The notes beneath the pieces were generated by a model. The model was not told where the DNA came from. It ran no database searches and saw only the letters and a program-made list of their open reading frames with translations. A stretch of DNA of 64,000 nt from Terasakiella pusilla DSM 6293 (GTDB lineage: Bacteria > Pseudomonadota > Alphaproteobacteria > Rhodospirillales > Terasakiellaceae). Below, piece after piece: positions 19,854 to 29,329 of this stretch. The stretch spans positions 145,305 to 209,304 of the forward strand of contig NZ_JHYO01000003.1 of the NCBI RefSeq assembly GCF_000688235.1. The letters are read 5' to 3'. Both the position numbers and the translations under genes were made by a program. Each line of letters begins with the position of its first letter. Position 1 is the first letter of the stretch.

Positions 19854-21211
19854 TGTTCGGGCGCATCGCAAAATATATTATCCTGCTGCTGCTGTGTGTC
19901 GCAGTCGGGGTCTGGTTTGCAGAAAATCCCGGTGTGGTGTCGGTGACTTGGCAGGGCTTGATTGTGGATGTGCCGATTGCGCTGGCCTTGATCGCTTTTT
20001 TGATCGTGATCGGGATGTGCGCGGTGCTGTATCGATTCTGGCTGTTTATCCGTCGCTCCCCGCAAGTGATTGGTCATTACCGCACAGAAAAACGCACTCA
20101 TCAGGGGTATGAGTCCTTAACCAAAGGTCTGGTGGCCGTGGCAGCAGGCGAATCGGGTGAAGCGATTAAACATGCGCGTAAAGCCCAGTCTTTATTAAAA
20201 GACCCCAGCCTGACCATGTTGCTCTCTGCTCAAGCCGCCCAGTTGGAAGGCGATGACAAAGCCGCGATGCGTTTCTTTGAAGAAATGTCCAAAACCAAAG
20301 GCATGGAGTTTTTGGGATTGCGCGGTCTGTTTAATCAGGCTTTGGCCCGTGGCGATCGGGAAGAAGCGTTAAGTCTGGCACAACAGGCGTATAAAATTAA
20401 ACCGAAAGCACAATGGCTGGCGCAAAATCTGTTTGACCTGCAAGTCCAGCAGGGCAATTGGGCAGAAGCCGAATCGACGCTGGAAAGCTCGATCAAACAC
20501 AAGTTCGTGGAAAGCCAAAGCGGGAAAACACAAAAAGCGGCTTTGATGGTGGAACGTGCACGTGCGGCCGAAGCAGAAGGTGAGCTGTCCGGTGCCTTAA
20601 ACCTGTTGGGGTTGGCGCTGAAGCTCGACCCGATGCGCGTCCCCGCTGCGTTGATGGAAGCGAAATTGTTTGCGAAAACCAACAAGCTGCGCAAAGCCTA
20701 TAGTGTGATAGAAGATATGTGGGCGCGGCTGCCGCATCCTGATTTGTATGATCTCTATCAAGACTTGCATGGCGAAGCAGATGCCTTGAAACGGGTAAAA
20801 CTGGCTGAAAAGCTGGCAGCGCAAAACCGTCAACATGTGGAAAGCCGGATCATCATTGCGCGGGCGGCCCTTGACGCCCAATTGTGGGGGGAAGCACGCG
20901 ACGAGCTGGAGGTCTTGATTAAAGAAGCCCCCAGTGCGCGGGTCTTTACCCTGCAAGCCCAATTGGTTGAAACCGAAAATAACGACATGCGTGGCGCGCG
21001 TGAATGGTTGAAAAAAGCCACCGAAGCGGCGGCAAATCCAGCGTGGGTCTGTCAGTCCTGTGGGGATGTGAGTTCCCAGTGGTCAGCCGTTTGTGGCAAA
21101 TGCGCTGATTTTGATACCAAGCAGTGGCAAACCCCACCGCAGGCAATCCGCGCGGAGCTTGCTGCACCTGTGGAGGCGGAGCTGTTGGAAGAGAGCGCGA
21201 AACTGTCATAA
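19853..21211 (+). CDS. hemY: HemY-like inner-membrane TPR protein
   Basis: 452 residues. Two N-terminal membrane helices (about 7-27 and 41-64) form the HemY_N region, followed by TPR repeats (about 95-390) and a C-terminal tail with two CxxC pairs (CQSCGDVS, CGKCADF) that look like a small zinc-binding knuckle, as in other alphaproteobacterial HemY proteins. It is a haem-cluster membrane protein of uncertain function, not the protoporphyrinogen oxidase also called HemY. The start overlaps the hemD-Mic60 stop. Membrane anchor plus TPR and the fused Mic60 partner suggest a shared envelope assembly. Confidence 0.92.
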   Translation: MFGRIAKYIILLLLCVAVGVWFAENPGVVSVTWQGLIVDVPIALALIAFLIVIGMCAVLYRFWLFIRRSPQVIGHYRTEKRTHQGYESLTKGLVAVAAGESGEAIKHARKAQSLLKDPSLTMLLSAQAAQLEGDDKAAMRFFEEMSKTKGMEFLGLRGLFNQALARGDREEALSLAQQAYKIKPKAQWLAQNLFDLQVQQGNWAEAESTLESSIKHKFVESQSGKTQKAALMVERARAAEAEGELSGALNLLGLALKLDPMRVPAALMEAKLFAKTNKLRKAYSVIEDMWARLPHPDLYDLYQDLHGEADALKRVKLAEKLAAQNRQHVESRIIIARAALDAQLWGEARDELEVLIKEAPSARVFTLQAQLVETENNDMRGAREWLKKATEAAANPAWVCQSCGDVSSQWSAVCGKCADFDTKQWQTPPQAIRAELAAPVEAELLEESAKLS

Positions 21212-21294
21212 AAGGATCATTTTCCCTAAAGACAAGCTCGGTGCGATTTGCTACAAGCTCTTTTTTTACCAAACGGTCAAGGATTGTGGGATCG

Positions 21295-22245
21295 ATGACC
21301 ATCACACTGGCCCCAATGGAAGGGGTGGTTGACGTTCATATGCGTGATATGTTGACGCGTATTTCAGGTTTCGATCTGTGCGTGACTGAATTTGTGCGCG
21401 TCTCTCAAGTGGTGGCACCGGCTGAATGGTACTTCAAATATTGCCCGGAATTAAAGACCGATGCAAAAACCCGCGCGGGTGTGCCCGTCCATGTGCAGTT
21501 GATGGGCGGCGAAGCGCAGGTCATGGGTGATAATGCCGCCTTTGCTGTGGAATTGGGCGCAACGGGCATTGATCTCAACTTTGGCTGTCCGGCCAAAACC
21601 GTTAACCGCCATATGGCAGGGGCGGCCTTGTTGCAATGGCCGGAAAAGTTGTTTGAAATTTGTTCTGCGGTTAAAAAATCTTTGCCCGCCTCTGTTCCCC
21701 TCAGTGCGAAAATGCGTCTGGGCTTTGAGGATAAATCCCTCGCCCTTGACAATGCGCGCGCCTTGCAAGAAGCGGGGGCGCAAAAGCTGACCGTCCATGC
21801 CCGTACCAAGCTGGAAGGCTATAAAGCGCCTGCCCATTGGGAATGGATTGCGAAAATTTGCGAAGTCGTGGACATTCCGGTTGTTGCCAATGGTGAGATT
21901 TGGACGCCAGAAGATGCGCAGAAATGTCGCGAGATCAGTGGCTGTCACGACATTATGATCGGGCGCGGTGCGATTGCACGACCGTCCTTAGCGCGTGAAA
22001 TTAAGGGCGGGGAGTTTGCACAGTGGGCAGAAATGCTGGGCTGGTTGGAAATTTACTGCGCCCTGATGCAGGATACAAAACGTCCCAAATGGGGAGAAGG
22101 GCGAATGAAACAATGGATTAAACTGTTGGGTCGTACGTACCCTGAAGCAAAACAGTTGTTTGATCGGATCAAACCGATGAAAGACCCGGCGGCGATAAAC
22201 GCTATAGTCATGAATGAAGCGCGCGAGGTTGGCATATGCGCCTAG
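21295..22245 (+). CDS. tRNA-dihydrouridine synthase (DusC-like)
   Basis: Flavin enzyme that reduces a uridine of tRNA to dihydrouridine. 316 residues from the ATG at 21295 (MTITLAPMEGVVD), which follows AAGGATTGTGGG; the reading frame further upstream is not conserved. Seen: the FMN region LAPMEGVVD, LNFGCPAKTVNRH with the catalytic cysteine, TVHARTK, VVANGEIWTPEDA and IMIGRGAIARP. Length and the opening resemble DusC. The stop lies 10 bases inside the next gene (ABC ATPase), so translation is coupled to a transporter operon, an odd pairing. Confidence 0.93.
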   Translation: MTITLAPMEGVVDVHMRDMLTRISGFDLCVTEFVRVSQVVAPAEWYFKYCPELKTDAKTRAGVPVHVQLMGGEAQVMGDNAAFAVELGATGIDLNFGCPAKTVNRHMAGAALLQWPEKLFEICSAVKKSLPASVPLSAKMRLGFEDKSLALDNARALQEAGAQKLTVHARTKLEGYKAPAHWEWIAKICEVVDIPVVANGEIWTPEDAQKCREISGCHDIMIGRGAIARPSLAREIKGGEFAQWAEMLGWLEIYCALMQDTKRPKWGEGRMKQWIKLLGRTYPEAKQLFDRIKPMKDPAAINAIVMNEAREVGICA

Positions 22246-23765
22246 AACTGTCCGGCATTACAAAGGCGTTTCCCGCCTGTATTGCGAATGACCATGTAAA
22301 CTTTAATGTGGAAGCTGGCGAAATCCATGCCCTTTTGGGGGAAAATGGTGCGGGTAAATCCACGTTGGTGAAAATGATCTACGGCATTATGCAGCCCGAT
22401 GAGGGCGAGATCCTCTGGGAAGGTCAAAGCGTAACCATCGAAAACCCCGGTATGGCGCGTAAATTGGGCATCGGCATGGTCTTTCAGCATTTTTCGCTGT
22501 TCGAATCCATGACGGTTCTGGAAAACGTGGCCTTGGGGATCAACGAAAAGGGACCGCTAAAGGAACTCGCAAAACGGATTGTCGAGGTGTCGGATAAATA
22601 CGGTCTGCCGCTTGATCCGGAACGATATATCCACACGCTGTCGGTCGGGGAACGTCAGCGTGTTGAAATTGTGCGCTGTTTGCTGCAAGACCCCAGTCTT
22701 ATTATTATGGATGAGCCGACATCGGTTCTCACCCCACAGGAAGTTGACAAACTGTTTGTCACCCTGCGCCGCCTGCGCGAAGAAGGGCGCTCTATTCTGT
22801 ATATTTCCCACAAATTGGACGAGATCAAAGCCCTGTGCGACCGCGCAACCATTTTGCGTGCGGGGAAAGTTGTGGGCGACTGTGACCCGTCCAAAGAAAG
22901 TGCGCGTTCTATGGCGCAGTTGATGGTGGGTGAAGAGATCAAAATTCCGGCCCGCAATCCGAATGCCAAAGTCGGGGAAGATCGTTTGGTCGTCGAAAAT
23001 CTGTCCATGTCCACCGACGATGTGTTTGTTGCCGATCTGGAAAATGTCAGCTTTACCGTCAAATCCGGCGAGATTTTTGGTGTCGCTGGTGTGGCAGGGA
23101 ATGGGCAGAACAATCTGCTGTCCATGCTGTCTGGCGAGCGCTTGTCCCCTAACGATGAGGCGATCCGCATGGATGGGCTGTCTGTTGGCCATTTGGGACC
23201 GCATAAACGGCGCAAGCTGGGTTTGGCCTTTGTGCCGGAAGAACGTTTAGGCCACGGTACTGTGCCGGAGATGTCTTTGGCGGATAATACACTTTTGTCC
23301 GGTCATGGGGTGTCCGATCTGGTGCAAATGGGCTTTTTGCGTTTTTCCAAAGCGCATAACCTTGCCAAAAAGATTATCGAGGCTTTCGATGTGCGTACAG
23401 GCGGGTCGAAGTCGGAAGCGAAATCCCTGTCCGGTGGGAACTTGCAAAAGTTCATCATCGGTCGTGAATTGTTGAAAAGTCCAAAGCTGTTGATCGTCGC
23501 CCAACCCACATGGGGCGTTGATGCCGGGGCGGCGGCGTCAATTCATCAGGCTTTGATGAACCTGCGCGATGAAGGATGTGCGATTTTGGTTGTCTCTCAG
23601 GATTTGGATGAACTGTTTGCCATTACGGATCGTATGGCGGTGATCTCCCACGGGCGTTTGTCCCCTGCACGCCCGACCCATGACACAACGGTGGAACAGG
23701 TAGGCTTGTTGATGGGCGGCCTGTTTGATCAGGTCGATGCCTGGGACGAGGAGGCACAACGATGA
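22236..23765 (+). CDS. ABC transporter ATPase with two ABC cassettes (BMP/nucleoside type)
   Basis: Energises the importer encoded by the next three genes. 509 residues hold two cassettes. First (about 1-230): Walker A GENGAGKST, signature LSVGERQRVEIVR, Walker B LIIMDEP. Second (about 245-500): a degenerate Walker A, GVAGNGQNNLL, signature LSGGNLQKFIIG and VAQPTWGVDAGA, which is the normal state for this sugar/nucleoside-type family. It overlaps the Dus gene by 10 bases and the next permease by four (ATGA). Substrate: BMP-type systems carry nucleosides, purines or riboflavin-like compounds; which one is not visible. Confidence 0.94.
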   Translation: MRLELSGITKAFPACIANDHVNFNVEAGEIHALLGENGAGKSTLVKMIYGIMQPDEGEILWEGQSVTIENPGMARKLGIGMVFQHFSLFESMTVLENVALGINEKGPLKELAKRIVEVSDKYGLPLDPERYIHTLSVGERQRVEIVRCLLQDPSLIIMDEPTSVLTPQEVDKLFVTLRRLREEGRSILYISHKLDEIKALCDRATILRAGKVVGDCDPSKESARSMAQLMVGEEIKIPARNPNAKVGEDRLVVENLSMSTDDVFVADLENVSFTVKSGEIFGVAGVAGNGQNNLLSMLSGERLSPNDEAIRMDGLSVGHLGPHKRRKLGLAFVPEERLGHGTVPEMSLADNTLLSGHGVSDLVQMGFLRFSKAHNLAKKIIEAFDVRTGGSKSEAKSLSGGNLQKFIIGRELLKSPKLLIVAQPTWGVDAGAAASIHQALMNLRDEGCAILVVSQDLDELFAITDRMAVISHGRLSPARPTHDTTVEQVGLLMGGLFDQVDAWDEEAQR

Positions 23766-24832
23766 TCCGCTTTGAACCTCGTCTCGCCCCGTCACGGGTG
23801 ATGGTCTATGGCGCGCCAATATTGGCCGTCTGTTTTACGTTGGTTGCGGGCGCGATGCTGTTTTCTGCGCTGGGCTATGATCCGTTAAATTCGCTCTATC
23901 TGTTTTTTATTCAGCCGATCAGCGATTCGTACGGTCTGACAGAGCTGTTTTTGAAAGCTACACCTTTGACCCTCTGTGCGGTCGGTCTGGCTGTGGGTTT
24001 TCGTGGGAATGTCTGGAACATTGGCGCGGAAGGTCAGTTGACCATGGGCGCGATTGTATCCGGTGCCATTGCGGTCACATGGTATGACAGCACAAGTATG
24101 TTTTTGCTGCCGATTATGATCATTGCAGGCGTGCTGGGCGGTATGGCTTGGGCGGCAATTCCGGCTTTTTTGAAGACGCGCTTTCATGCCAACGAGATTT
24201 TGACCAGCTTGATGCTGACTTATGTGGCGACCCTGTTTTTGGGCTATCTGGTCAATGGCCCGCTGCGTAATCCGGAAGGATTTAACTTCCCCGAATCGCG
24301 GATGTTTGGTGATGCGGCTTTGTTGCCGTTGTTGTTTGACGAAAGCCGTTTGCATATCGGCGCCCTGATTACGCTGTTTGTTGTTTTGCTCGGTTGGTTC
24401 ATCATGAGCCGCACATTGATCGGTTTTCAGGTCAAGGTCGTTGGCTTGACGCCACTGGCGGCGAATTATGCCGGCTTTAACCCGAAAAAAGTCATCTGGA
24501 TGAGCCTGATGCTGGGCGGCGGCTTGGCAGGTCTTGCCGGGATGTTTGAGGTTGCTGGTCCCATCGGTCAGTTGCAGCCCGTGATTTCACCGGGATATGG
24601 GTTTACCGCGATTATCGTTGCCTTTTTGGGGCGTTTGCACCCGATCGGGATTTTATTGGCCGGCACCTTGGTTGCCTTGTCCTATCTGGGCGGGGAGACG
24701 GTGCAGATGGAACTGAGCCTGCCGCTGGCGGTAACGGGTGTGTTTCAGGGGATGCTGTTGTTCTTTCTGTTGGCGTGTGATGTGTTGATTAATTACCGCG
24801 TGGTACTTGGGTTTAAGAGGAAAGCCGCATGA
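23762..24832 (+). CDS. BMP-type ABC transporter permease 1
   Basis: Inner-membrane permease, 356 residues with about nine to ten hydrophobic spans. GFRGNVWNIGAEGQLTMGAI is the family hallmark of the nucleoside/BMP branch of the BPD_transp_2 permeases, together with GGGLAGLAGMFEVAGP. Starts inside the ATPase stop (ATGA) and ends inside permease 2 (ATGA). It pairs with permease 2 as a heterodimeric channel. Confidence 0.93.
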   Translation: MIRFEPRLAPSRVMVYGAPILAVCFTLVAGAMLFSALGYDPLNSLYLFFIQPISDSYGLTELFLKATPLTLCAVGLAVGFRGNVWNIGAEGQLTMGAIVSGAIAVTWYDSTSMFLLPIMIIAGVLGGMAWAAIPAFLKTRFHANEILTSLMLTYVATLFLGYLVNGPLRNPEGFNFPESRMFGDAALLPLLFDESRLHIGALITLFVVLLGWFIMSRTLIGFQVKVVGLTPLAANYAGFNPKKVIWMSLMLGGGLAGLAGMFEVAGPIGQLQPVISPGYGFTAIIVAFLGRLHPIGILLAGTLVALSYLGGETVQMELSLPLAVTGVFQGMLLFFLLACDVLINYRVVLGFKRKAA

Positions 24833-25764
24833 TCGGGTTTGAAGTCGAAACGATAATTGCCATCCTTTTGGGCGTTGCGCGGGGCGCGACACCGTTGGTG
24901 TTTGCTGCGATCGGGGAATTAATCACCGAAAAAGCCGGCGTTCTGAACTTGGGCGTTGAAGGCATGATGCTGGTTGGCGCGGTCGGCGGGTTTATTGCGG
25001 TTGTTGCAACTGGCAGCCCAACGGTCGGTTTTATCGCCGCCATGTTGGCAGGGGCGTTGTTGTCGGCACTGTTTGCGGTGCTGGTTCTTTTCCTCCATAC
25101 CAATCAGGTGGCAAGCGGTCTGGCCTTGACGATTTTTGGCGTCGGGGTTTCCGCCTTTTTTGGACTGAAATATATCGGCACGCCGATCAAGGGCTTGCAG
25201 GCGATTGATATTCCGGGCTTGAGCGACATTCCGATTGTGGGGCCGTTGCTGTTTGGGCATGACATTATGGTCTATGCGGCTTTTGTGCTGGTGGCTGTGA
25301 CGGCTTGGTTTTTAAATAAATCACGCTGGGGCATGATCCTGCGTGCGGTTGGCGAATCGCACCACGCCGCCCACGCCATTGGTTATCCGGTGGTACTGAT
25401 CCGTTTTTGTGCGATTCTGTTTGGCGGGGCCATGTGTGGTCTGGCAGGGGCTTATATTTCGTTGATCTATACGCCGATGTGGGCTGAAAACATGACCGCG
25501 GGTCGTGGCTGGATTGCGCTGGCGCTGGTCGTGTTTGCCACCTGGAAGCCGGGACGCGCCTTGATCGGTGCCTATTTGTTTGGCGGCGTGACCATTTTAC
25601 AGTTAAATGTGCAAAGCTTGGGCTTGGATGTATCGGGGCATTTGATGAATATGCTACCGTATATCGCAACGATTCTGGTACTGGTCCTGATTTCGCGTGA
25701 CGAAACCAAGATCAGATTGAATGCACCAGCTTGTTTGGGCAAACCATTCAGAGCTGATGGATAA
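24829..25764 (+). CDS. BMP-type ABC transporter permease 2
   Basis: Second permease, 311 residues, hydrophobic throughout. GELITEKAGVLNLGVEGMML and RAVGESHHAAHAIGY are typical of this branch. The start overlaps the stop of permease 1. The cognate binding protein follows after 49 bases, so the operon is ATPase, permease, permease, binding protein. Confidence 0.93.
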   Translation: MIGFEVETIIAILLGVARGATPLVFAAIGELITEKAGVLNLGVEGMMLVGAVGGFIAVVATGSPTVGFIAAMLAGALLSALFAVLVLFLHTNQVASGLALTIFGVGVSAFFGLKYIGTPIKGLQAIDIPGLSDIPIVGPLLFGHDIMVYAAFVLVAVTAWFLNKSRWGMILRAVGESHHAAHAIGYPVVLIRFCAILFGGAMCGLAGAYISLIYTPMWAENMTAGRGWIALALVVFATWKPGRALIGAYLFGGVTILQLNVQSLGLDVSGHLMNMLPYIATILVLVLISRDETKIRLNAPACLGKPFRADG

Positions 25765-25813
25765 TTGGGAAGTAAAGAGTAACCTTTTTATATTTGGCTA
25801 GGAGACAAATTTT

Positions 25814-26884
25814 ATGGGTAAGTTAAAAGCGGTCTTGGCTGCTGCAACTCTGGCATTGGGCGCGACTGCAGCACAGGCCGAACAAACGAAAATCGGTTTC
25901 GTTTATGTATCACCGATCGGGGACGCCGGTTATACATACCAGCATGATCTGGGCCGCAAAGCCATCGAAGAAGAGTTCGGTGACAAGATCAAGGTCAGCT
26001 TTGTTGAATCTGTGGCGGAAGGTCCGGATTCTGAACGTGTGATCATGAACTACGCCAAAAATGGTTATGACATGGTGTTCGCAACCTCTTTCGGTTACAT
26101 GAACCCGACATTGAAAGTGGCAAAAAAATTCCCGAAAGTCGCTTTTGAACACGCAACAGGGTACAAACGCGCGAAAAACGTCAACACATACGTTGCTCGT
26201 TTCTACGAAGGTCGTTACCTCGCGGGCTTGGTTGCGGGTAAAATGACGACATCCAACGTCATCGGTTATGTTGCGGCTTTCCCGATTCCGGAAGTTGTGC
26301 GCGGCATCAACGCGTTTACACGCGGTATTCGTGAAGTGAACAAAGACGCACAGGTTCGCGTGATCTGGACAAACTCTTGGTTCGATCCGGGTAAAGAGCG
26401 TGAAGCGGCTGACACATTGATCGGTCAAGGCGCAGACGTGCTGAACATGCACGCTGACAGCCCGGCAACCATTCAGGCTGCGGCTGATGCTGGCGTTTAT
26501 GCGATCGGTTATAACTCTGACCTGTCTAAATTTGGCCCGAAAGCTCAACTGACGTCTACAGTGACAAACTGGGCGCCTTACTACGTGAAGCGCGTTACAG
26601 AAGTTCTGGAAGGTAAATGGGAAGGCAACCAAGATACTTGGGACGGCTTGAAAGAAGGTATGGTCGAGATGGCACCGTTTAACGATGCGGTTCCGCAAGA
26701 CGTCCGTGATCTTGTTGAAAAAGCTAAACAAGACATCATTGCCGGCACGCTGCACCCGTTTGCAGGTCCGATCAATGACAACGAAGGCAAAGAGCGCGTG
26801 GCTGCTGGCACAACAATGACAGACGGCGACCTGCTTGGCTTTAACTGGTATGTTGAAGGTGTGGTTGGCAAATTGCCGAACTAA
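25814..26884 (+). CDS. BMP family periplasmic binding protein
   Basis: 356-residue substrate-binding protein of the Bmp/PnrA (basic membrane protein) family. A signal peptide of about 22 residues ends in AQA. The mature protein opens KIGFVYVSPIGDAGYTYQHD and has FATSFGYMNPTLKVAKKFP and RFYEGRYLAGLVAGKM, with the central aromatic residues usually found at the ligand site. It has a TAGGAGAC ribosome site. It is the last gene of the importer operon. Family members bind nucleosides or related ligands, but the ligand cannot be told from sequence. Confidence 0.93.
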   Translation: MGKLKAVLAAATLALGATAAQAEQTKIGFVYVSPIGDAGYTYQHDLGRKAIEEEFGDKIKVSFVESVAEGPDSERVIMNYAKNGYDMVFATSFGYMNPTLKVAKKFPKVAFEHATGYKRAKNVNTYVARFYEGRYLAGLVAGKMTTSNVIGYVAAFPIPEVVRGINAFTRGIREVNKDAQVRVIWTNSWFDPGKEREAADTLIGQGADVLNMHADSPATIQAAADAGVYAIGYNSDLSKFGPKAQLTSTVTNWAPYYVKRVTEVLEGKWEGNQDTWDGLKEGMVEMAPFNDAVPQDVRDLVEKAKQDIIAGTLHPFAGPINDNEGKERVAAGTTMTDGDLLGFNWYVEGVVGKLPN

Positions 26885-26908
26885 TATCTGAACCCGGTTA
26901 TCGGTTTA

Positions 26909-26943
26909 AAAGGGCTGTGAGGTTTCTCGCAGCCCTTTTTTTA
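26909..26943 (+). terminator. Terminator of the BMP transporter operon
   Basis: AAGGGCTGTGAG and CTCGCAGCCCTT pair around GTTT, followed by a run of T. It lies 24 bases after the binding-protein stop. Confidence 0.9.
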
Positions 26944-27003
26944 TTGCTTGAGGAACTGCAATAAAGAATTGTTTTCATTTGACGCCTTAAGTACTCTCTT
27001 GCC

Positions 27004-27384
27004 ATGAAGAGAGGGACAACAGCAACCGCCTATATTAGGCGCTTTTTGACAGGACTAATGCTCCTGCCCTTTGTGCTGTTTTCCTTTTATGCGGTTGGCA
27101 CCATGCCGACCTATGGCGAACAGGGGATCAAGACCGTCATCTGTAGCGGCACGTCCATCATCACCGTGTATCTGGATGAAAATGGCGAGCCGGTTGAAGA
27201 AACAGTGGTCAAACATTGTGACTGGTCTTCATCGTTTCATCTTTTTGATACAACAGATGTATCGTCCCATCTGATTGGCCTAAATACCGTCTCTCGTCTG
27301 GCCTACAATGTTCAGGACAATCTGGTTTCTGACCTGCGTATGGCAGGCTATGTCTTTGCGCGCGCCCCGCCTGCTTCAATTTGA
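27004..27384 (+). CDS. Small membrane-anchored protein, DUF2946-like
   Basis: 126 residues: a short positively charged N-terminus, one membrane span (about 14-32), then a small exported domain. The pattern GIKTVICSGTSIITVYLDENGEP followed by VKHCDW recalls DUF2946, whose members usually carry C...HC pairs and lie in metal or copper uptake loci, but the match is by eye and partial. It is followed 41 bases later by a PepSY membrane protein, a pairing seen with iron or copper uptake genes. Function unknown; moderate confidence in the gene, low in the family label. Confidence 0.65.
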   Translation: MKRGTTATAYIRRFLTGLMLLPFVLFSFYAVGTMPTYGEQGIKTVICSGTSIITVYLDENGEPVEETVVKHCDWSSSFHLFDTTDVSSHLIGLNTVSRLAYNVQDNLVSDLRMAGYVFARAPPASI

Positions 27385-27425
27385 TTTCAGACATTCTTTA
27401 ATATCAAATTGAAAAGGAGAGACTG

Positions 27426-28835
27426 ATGGTCTCCAAGGCTGCAACCGATGTTGCAAAGGACACGCGCGTGTCTGATCGTAAAGATAAATTCTATAAAGCG
27501 GCGTGGCGTTGGCTTTTCTACGCCGGTCTCTATGTGATCCCGTTTTTTATTCTGCTGGCCGTGACGGGAATGGGCATGACGTGGATTGCCTATATCGATG
27601 GGCGTGATGGCGAAAAGACGCCTGTAATTGTGCAGGATCAAACCTATCCGCTGTCGTTACAGGCAGAAGCGGCGCGTGCGGCTATTCCCGATGGTGTTTT
27701 AAAACAATATATCGCGCCGCGGGCGCAAGATCTGGCCGCCATCTTTCGGGTGGATCAAGGCGATGTGGCCTATATGGTCGTTGTTGATCCTTACACTGGG
27801 CATGTGCTCAACAGCTTCCCGCGTCGCAGTGGTTGGTATGATTTTTTTGATAGCCTGCATAGCGACCTTAAGCTCGGCGTCTTGGGAGATCGGTTGATTG
27901 AGATTTCCGCCTCCCTTGGGATCATTTTGTTGATTACGGGTCTTTATCTATGGTGGCCACGGGGCACGGGGTGGTATCGCGCGTTCGTGCCGACCTTATC
28001 CGGTGGCAAACGTGGGGTCTGGAAGGCCCTTCATGGGGCGGTTGGTCTTTGGCTGTCGATCTTTTTGCTGTTTTTCCTCATCTCCGGTCTGTCTTGGGCG
28101 GGGATTTGGGGTGAGAAACTGGTGCAGGCTTGGAACAGTTATCCAGCGGAACGTTGGGATAATGTGCCGCTGTCAGATGACATTCACGCCAGCATGAACC
28201 ACGGGCCGAAAGAAGTGCCATGGAATTTGGAACAAACACCGCTTCCGGCTTCTGGCAGTGAGGCGGGGCACGCGGTCTTGCCTGCGCAGACGGTGATTGA
28301 TCTGGAGAGTATGGATCAATTGGCACGTCAGTTGGGGTTTTCTGGGCGCTATCAGATGAATATCCCAACGACAAAGACCGGGGTTTATACCATCAGTCGG
28401 GACTCTATGAGTACCGATAGTGATGATCCGACCTCTGATCGCACGGTCCATGTGGATCAATATACCGGCAAGATTTTGGCGGATATGAAATATGAAGACT
28501 ATTCCCTGATGGCGCAGGCGATGGCTGTGGGGATTGCGTTGCATATGGGGACATTGGGGCTGTGGAGTGTCCTTGCCAATAGTCTGGTGTGTCTGTCGAC
28601 GATCTTTTTGGCGGTGAGTGGCGTGATTATGTGGTGGAAACGCCGACCTGCTGCGGGCTTGAGATTGGTGGCACCACCTTTGCCTAAAGATATGCCGCAG
28701 TGGCAATCCGCTGTTTTAATTGCGCTTTTTGTCTCCTTAGCCTTTCCGATGGCAGGCCTTACCTTGATTTGTGTCCTTGCGCTGGACACACTGGTTTTAT
28801 GCCGTATTCCTTTCTTGAAAAGACTGGCTTCTTAA
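27426..28835 (+). CDS. PepSY-associated TM-helix (PiuB-type) membrane protein
   Basis: 469 residues with about four strong membrane segments: about 30-55, 156-176 (the GIILLITGLYLWWPRGTGW segment), 203-228 and around 385-410 plus a C-terminal pair. ALHGAVGLWLSIFLLFFLISG and SLHSDLKLG are typical of the PiuB/PepSY-TM family of inner-membrane proteins found beside siderophore or haem uptake genes; some are ferric reductases. It has a strong AAAGGAG site. No TonB receptor or siderophore genes are in the window. The likely job is reduction or handling of imported iron or copper; that is inference. Confidence 0.88.
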   Translation: MVSKAATDVAKDTRVSDRKDKFYKAAWRWLFYAGLYVIPFFILLAVTGMGMTWIAYIDGRDGEKTPVIVQDQTYPLSLQAEAARAAIPDGVLKQYIAPRAQDLAAIFRVDQGDVAYMVVVDPYTGHVLNSFPRRSGWYDFFDSLHSDLKLGVLGDRLIEISASLGIILLITGLYLWWPRGTGWYRAFVPTLSGGKRGVWKALHGAVGLWLSIFLLFFLISGLSWAGIWGEKLVQAWNSYPAERWDNVPLSDDIHASMNHGPKEVPWNLEQTPLPASGSEAGHAVLPAQTVIDLESMDQLARQLGFSGRYQMNIPTTKTGVYTISRDSMSTDSDDPTSDRTVHVDQYTGKILADMKYEDYSLMAQAMAVGIALHMGTLGLWSVLANSLVCLSTIFLAVSGVIMWWKRRPAAGLRLVAPPLPKDMPQWQSAVLIALFVSLAFPMAGLTLICVLALDTLVLCRIPFLKRLAS

Positions 28836-28848
28836 TTTTAAGGTGAGC

Positions 28849-28889
28849 AAAAAGGCGTTTCTCTATGGGGAGAAGCGCCTTTTTGTTTG
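28849..28889 (+). terminator. Terminator of the DUF2946-like/PepSY unit
   Basis: AAAGGCGTTTCTC pairs with GAGAAGCGCCTTT around a six-base loop, followed by a T-rich tract. Confidence 0.9.
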
Positions 28890-29329
28890 TTTGGACGATA
28901 AGCCACGGGAAGAATTAAATAAAATTTTATCTAAGTTTCGTTAGCGGTACGTTGTTGTACAGCATGGCGGGCAAGGTTGAGGGTTGGAATTAAGCCCTTG
29001 TTTTTCAATAAGTTAATAAAAAGTTAAGAGCCTGAGGCAGGGGTAAGGTCTTGAAAAGTAACTGCAAACGCAGCTTTTTTGGGGTCGGATGGGCGGTTTT
29101 TTGATCTGGAAAGAGGAGAGAAACCATTAAAAACTGCAGGTGAATCTAGAGCAAGGAAAGTTAGAAAATCTTTGTCTGCATGTGTAGGTAATACTTTTTT
29201 TACGAAAAAACAGTATCTTAGCTAGGTAGTAAAGGGGGTGCCTCGACTTCGCATGCAATTTTATGCGCAAAGGTAGGGTGCTATAACAACATTCGTAGTT
29301 GACTGCGGGGCTTCTGGTTTCGCATAATC
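28890..29329. other. 440-base gap without a supported gene; contains a promoter and a weak hairpin
   Basis: No open frame here looks like a protein. At 29299-29304 TTGACT and at 29323-29328 CATAAT, 18 bases apart, form a good sigma-70 promoter aimed at the J-domain gene. A short stem CTGC/GCAG at 29062-29073 followed by a T-run (29075-29080) could end a small RNA, but it is weak. The rest shows nothing that I can name. A small untranslated RNA is possible but unsupported. Confidence 0.4.

Noticed and set aside
26940..27000. Possible Fur box in the DUF2946-like gene leader.
   Set aside because: The A+T-rich stretch matches the Fur consensus poorly and without symmetry.
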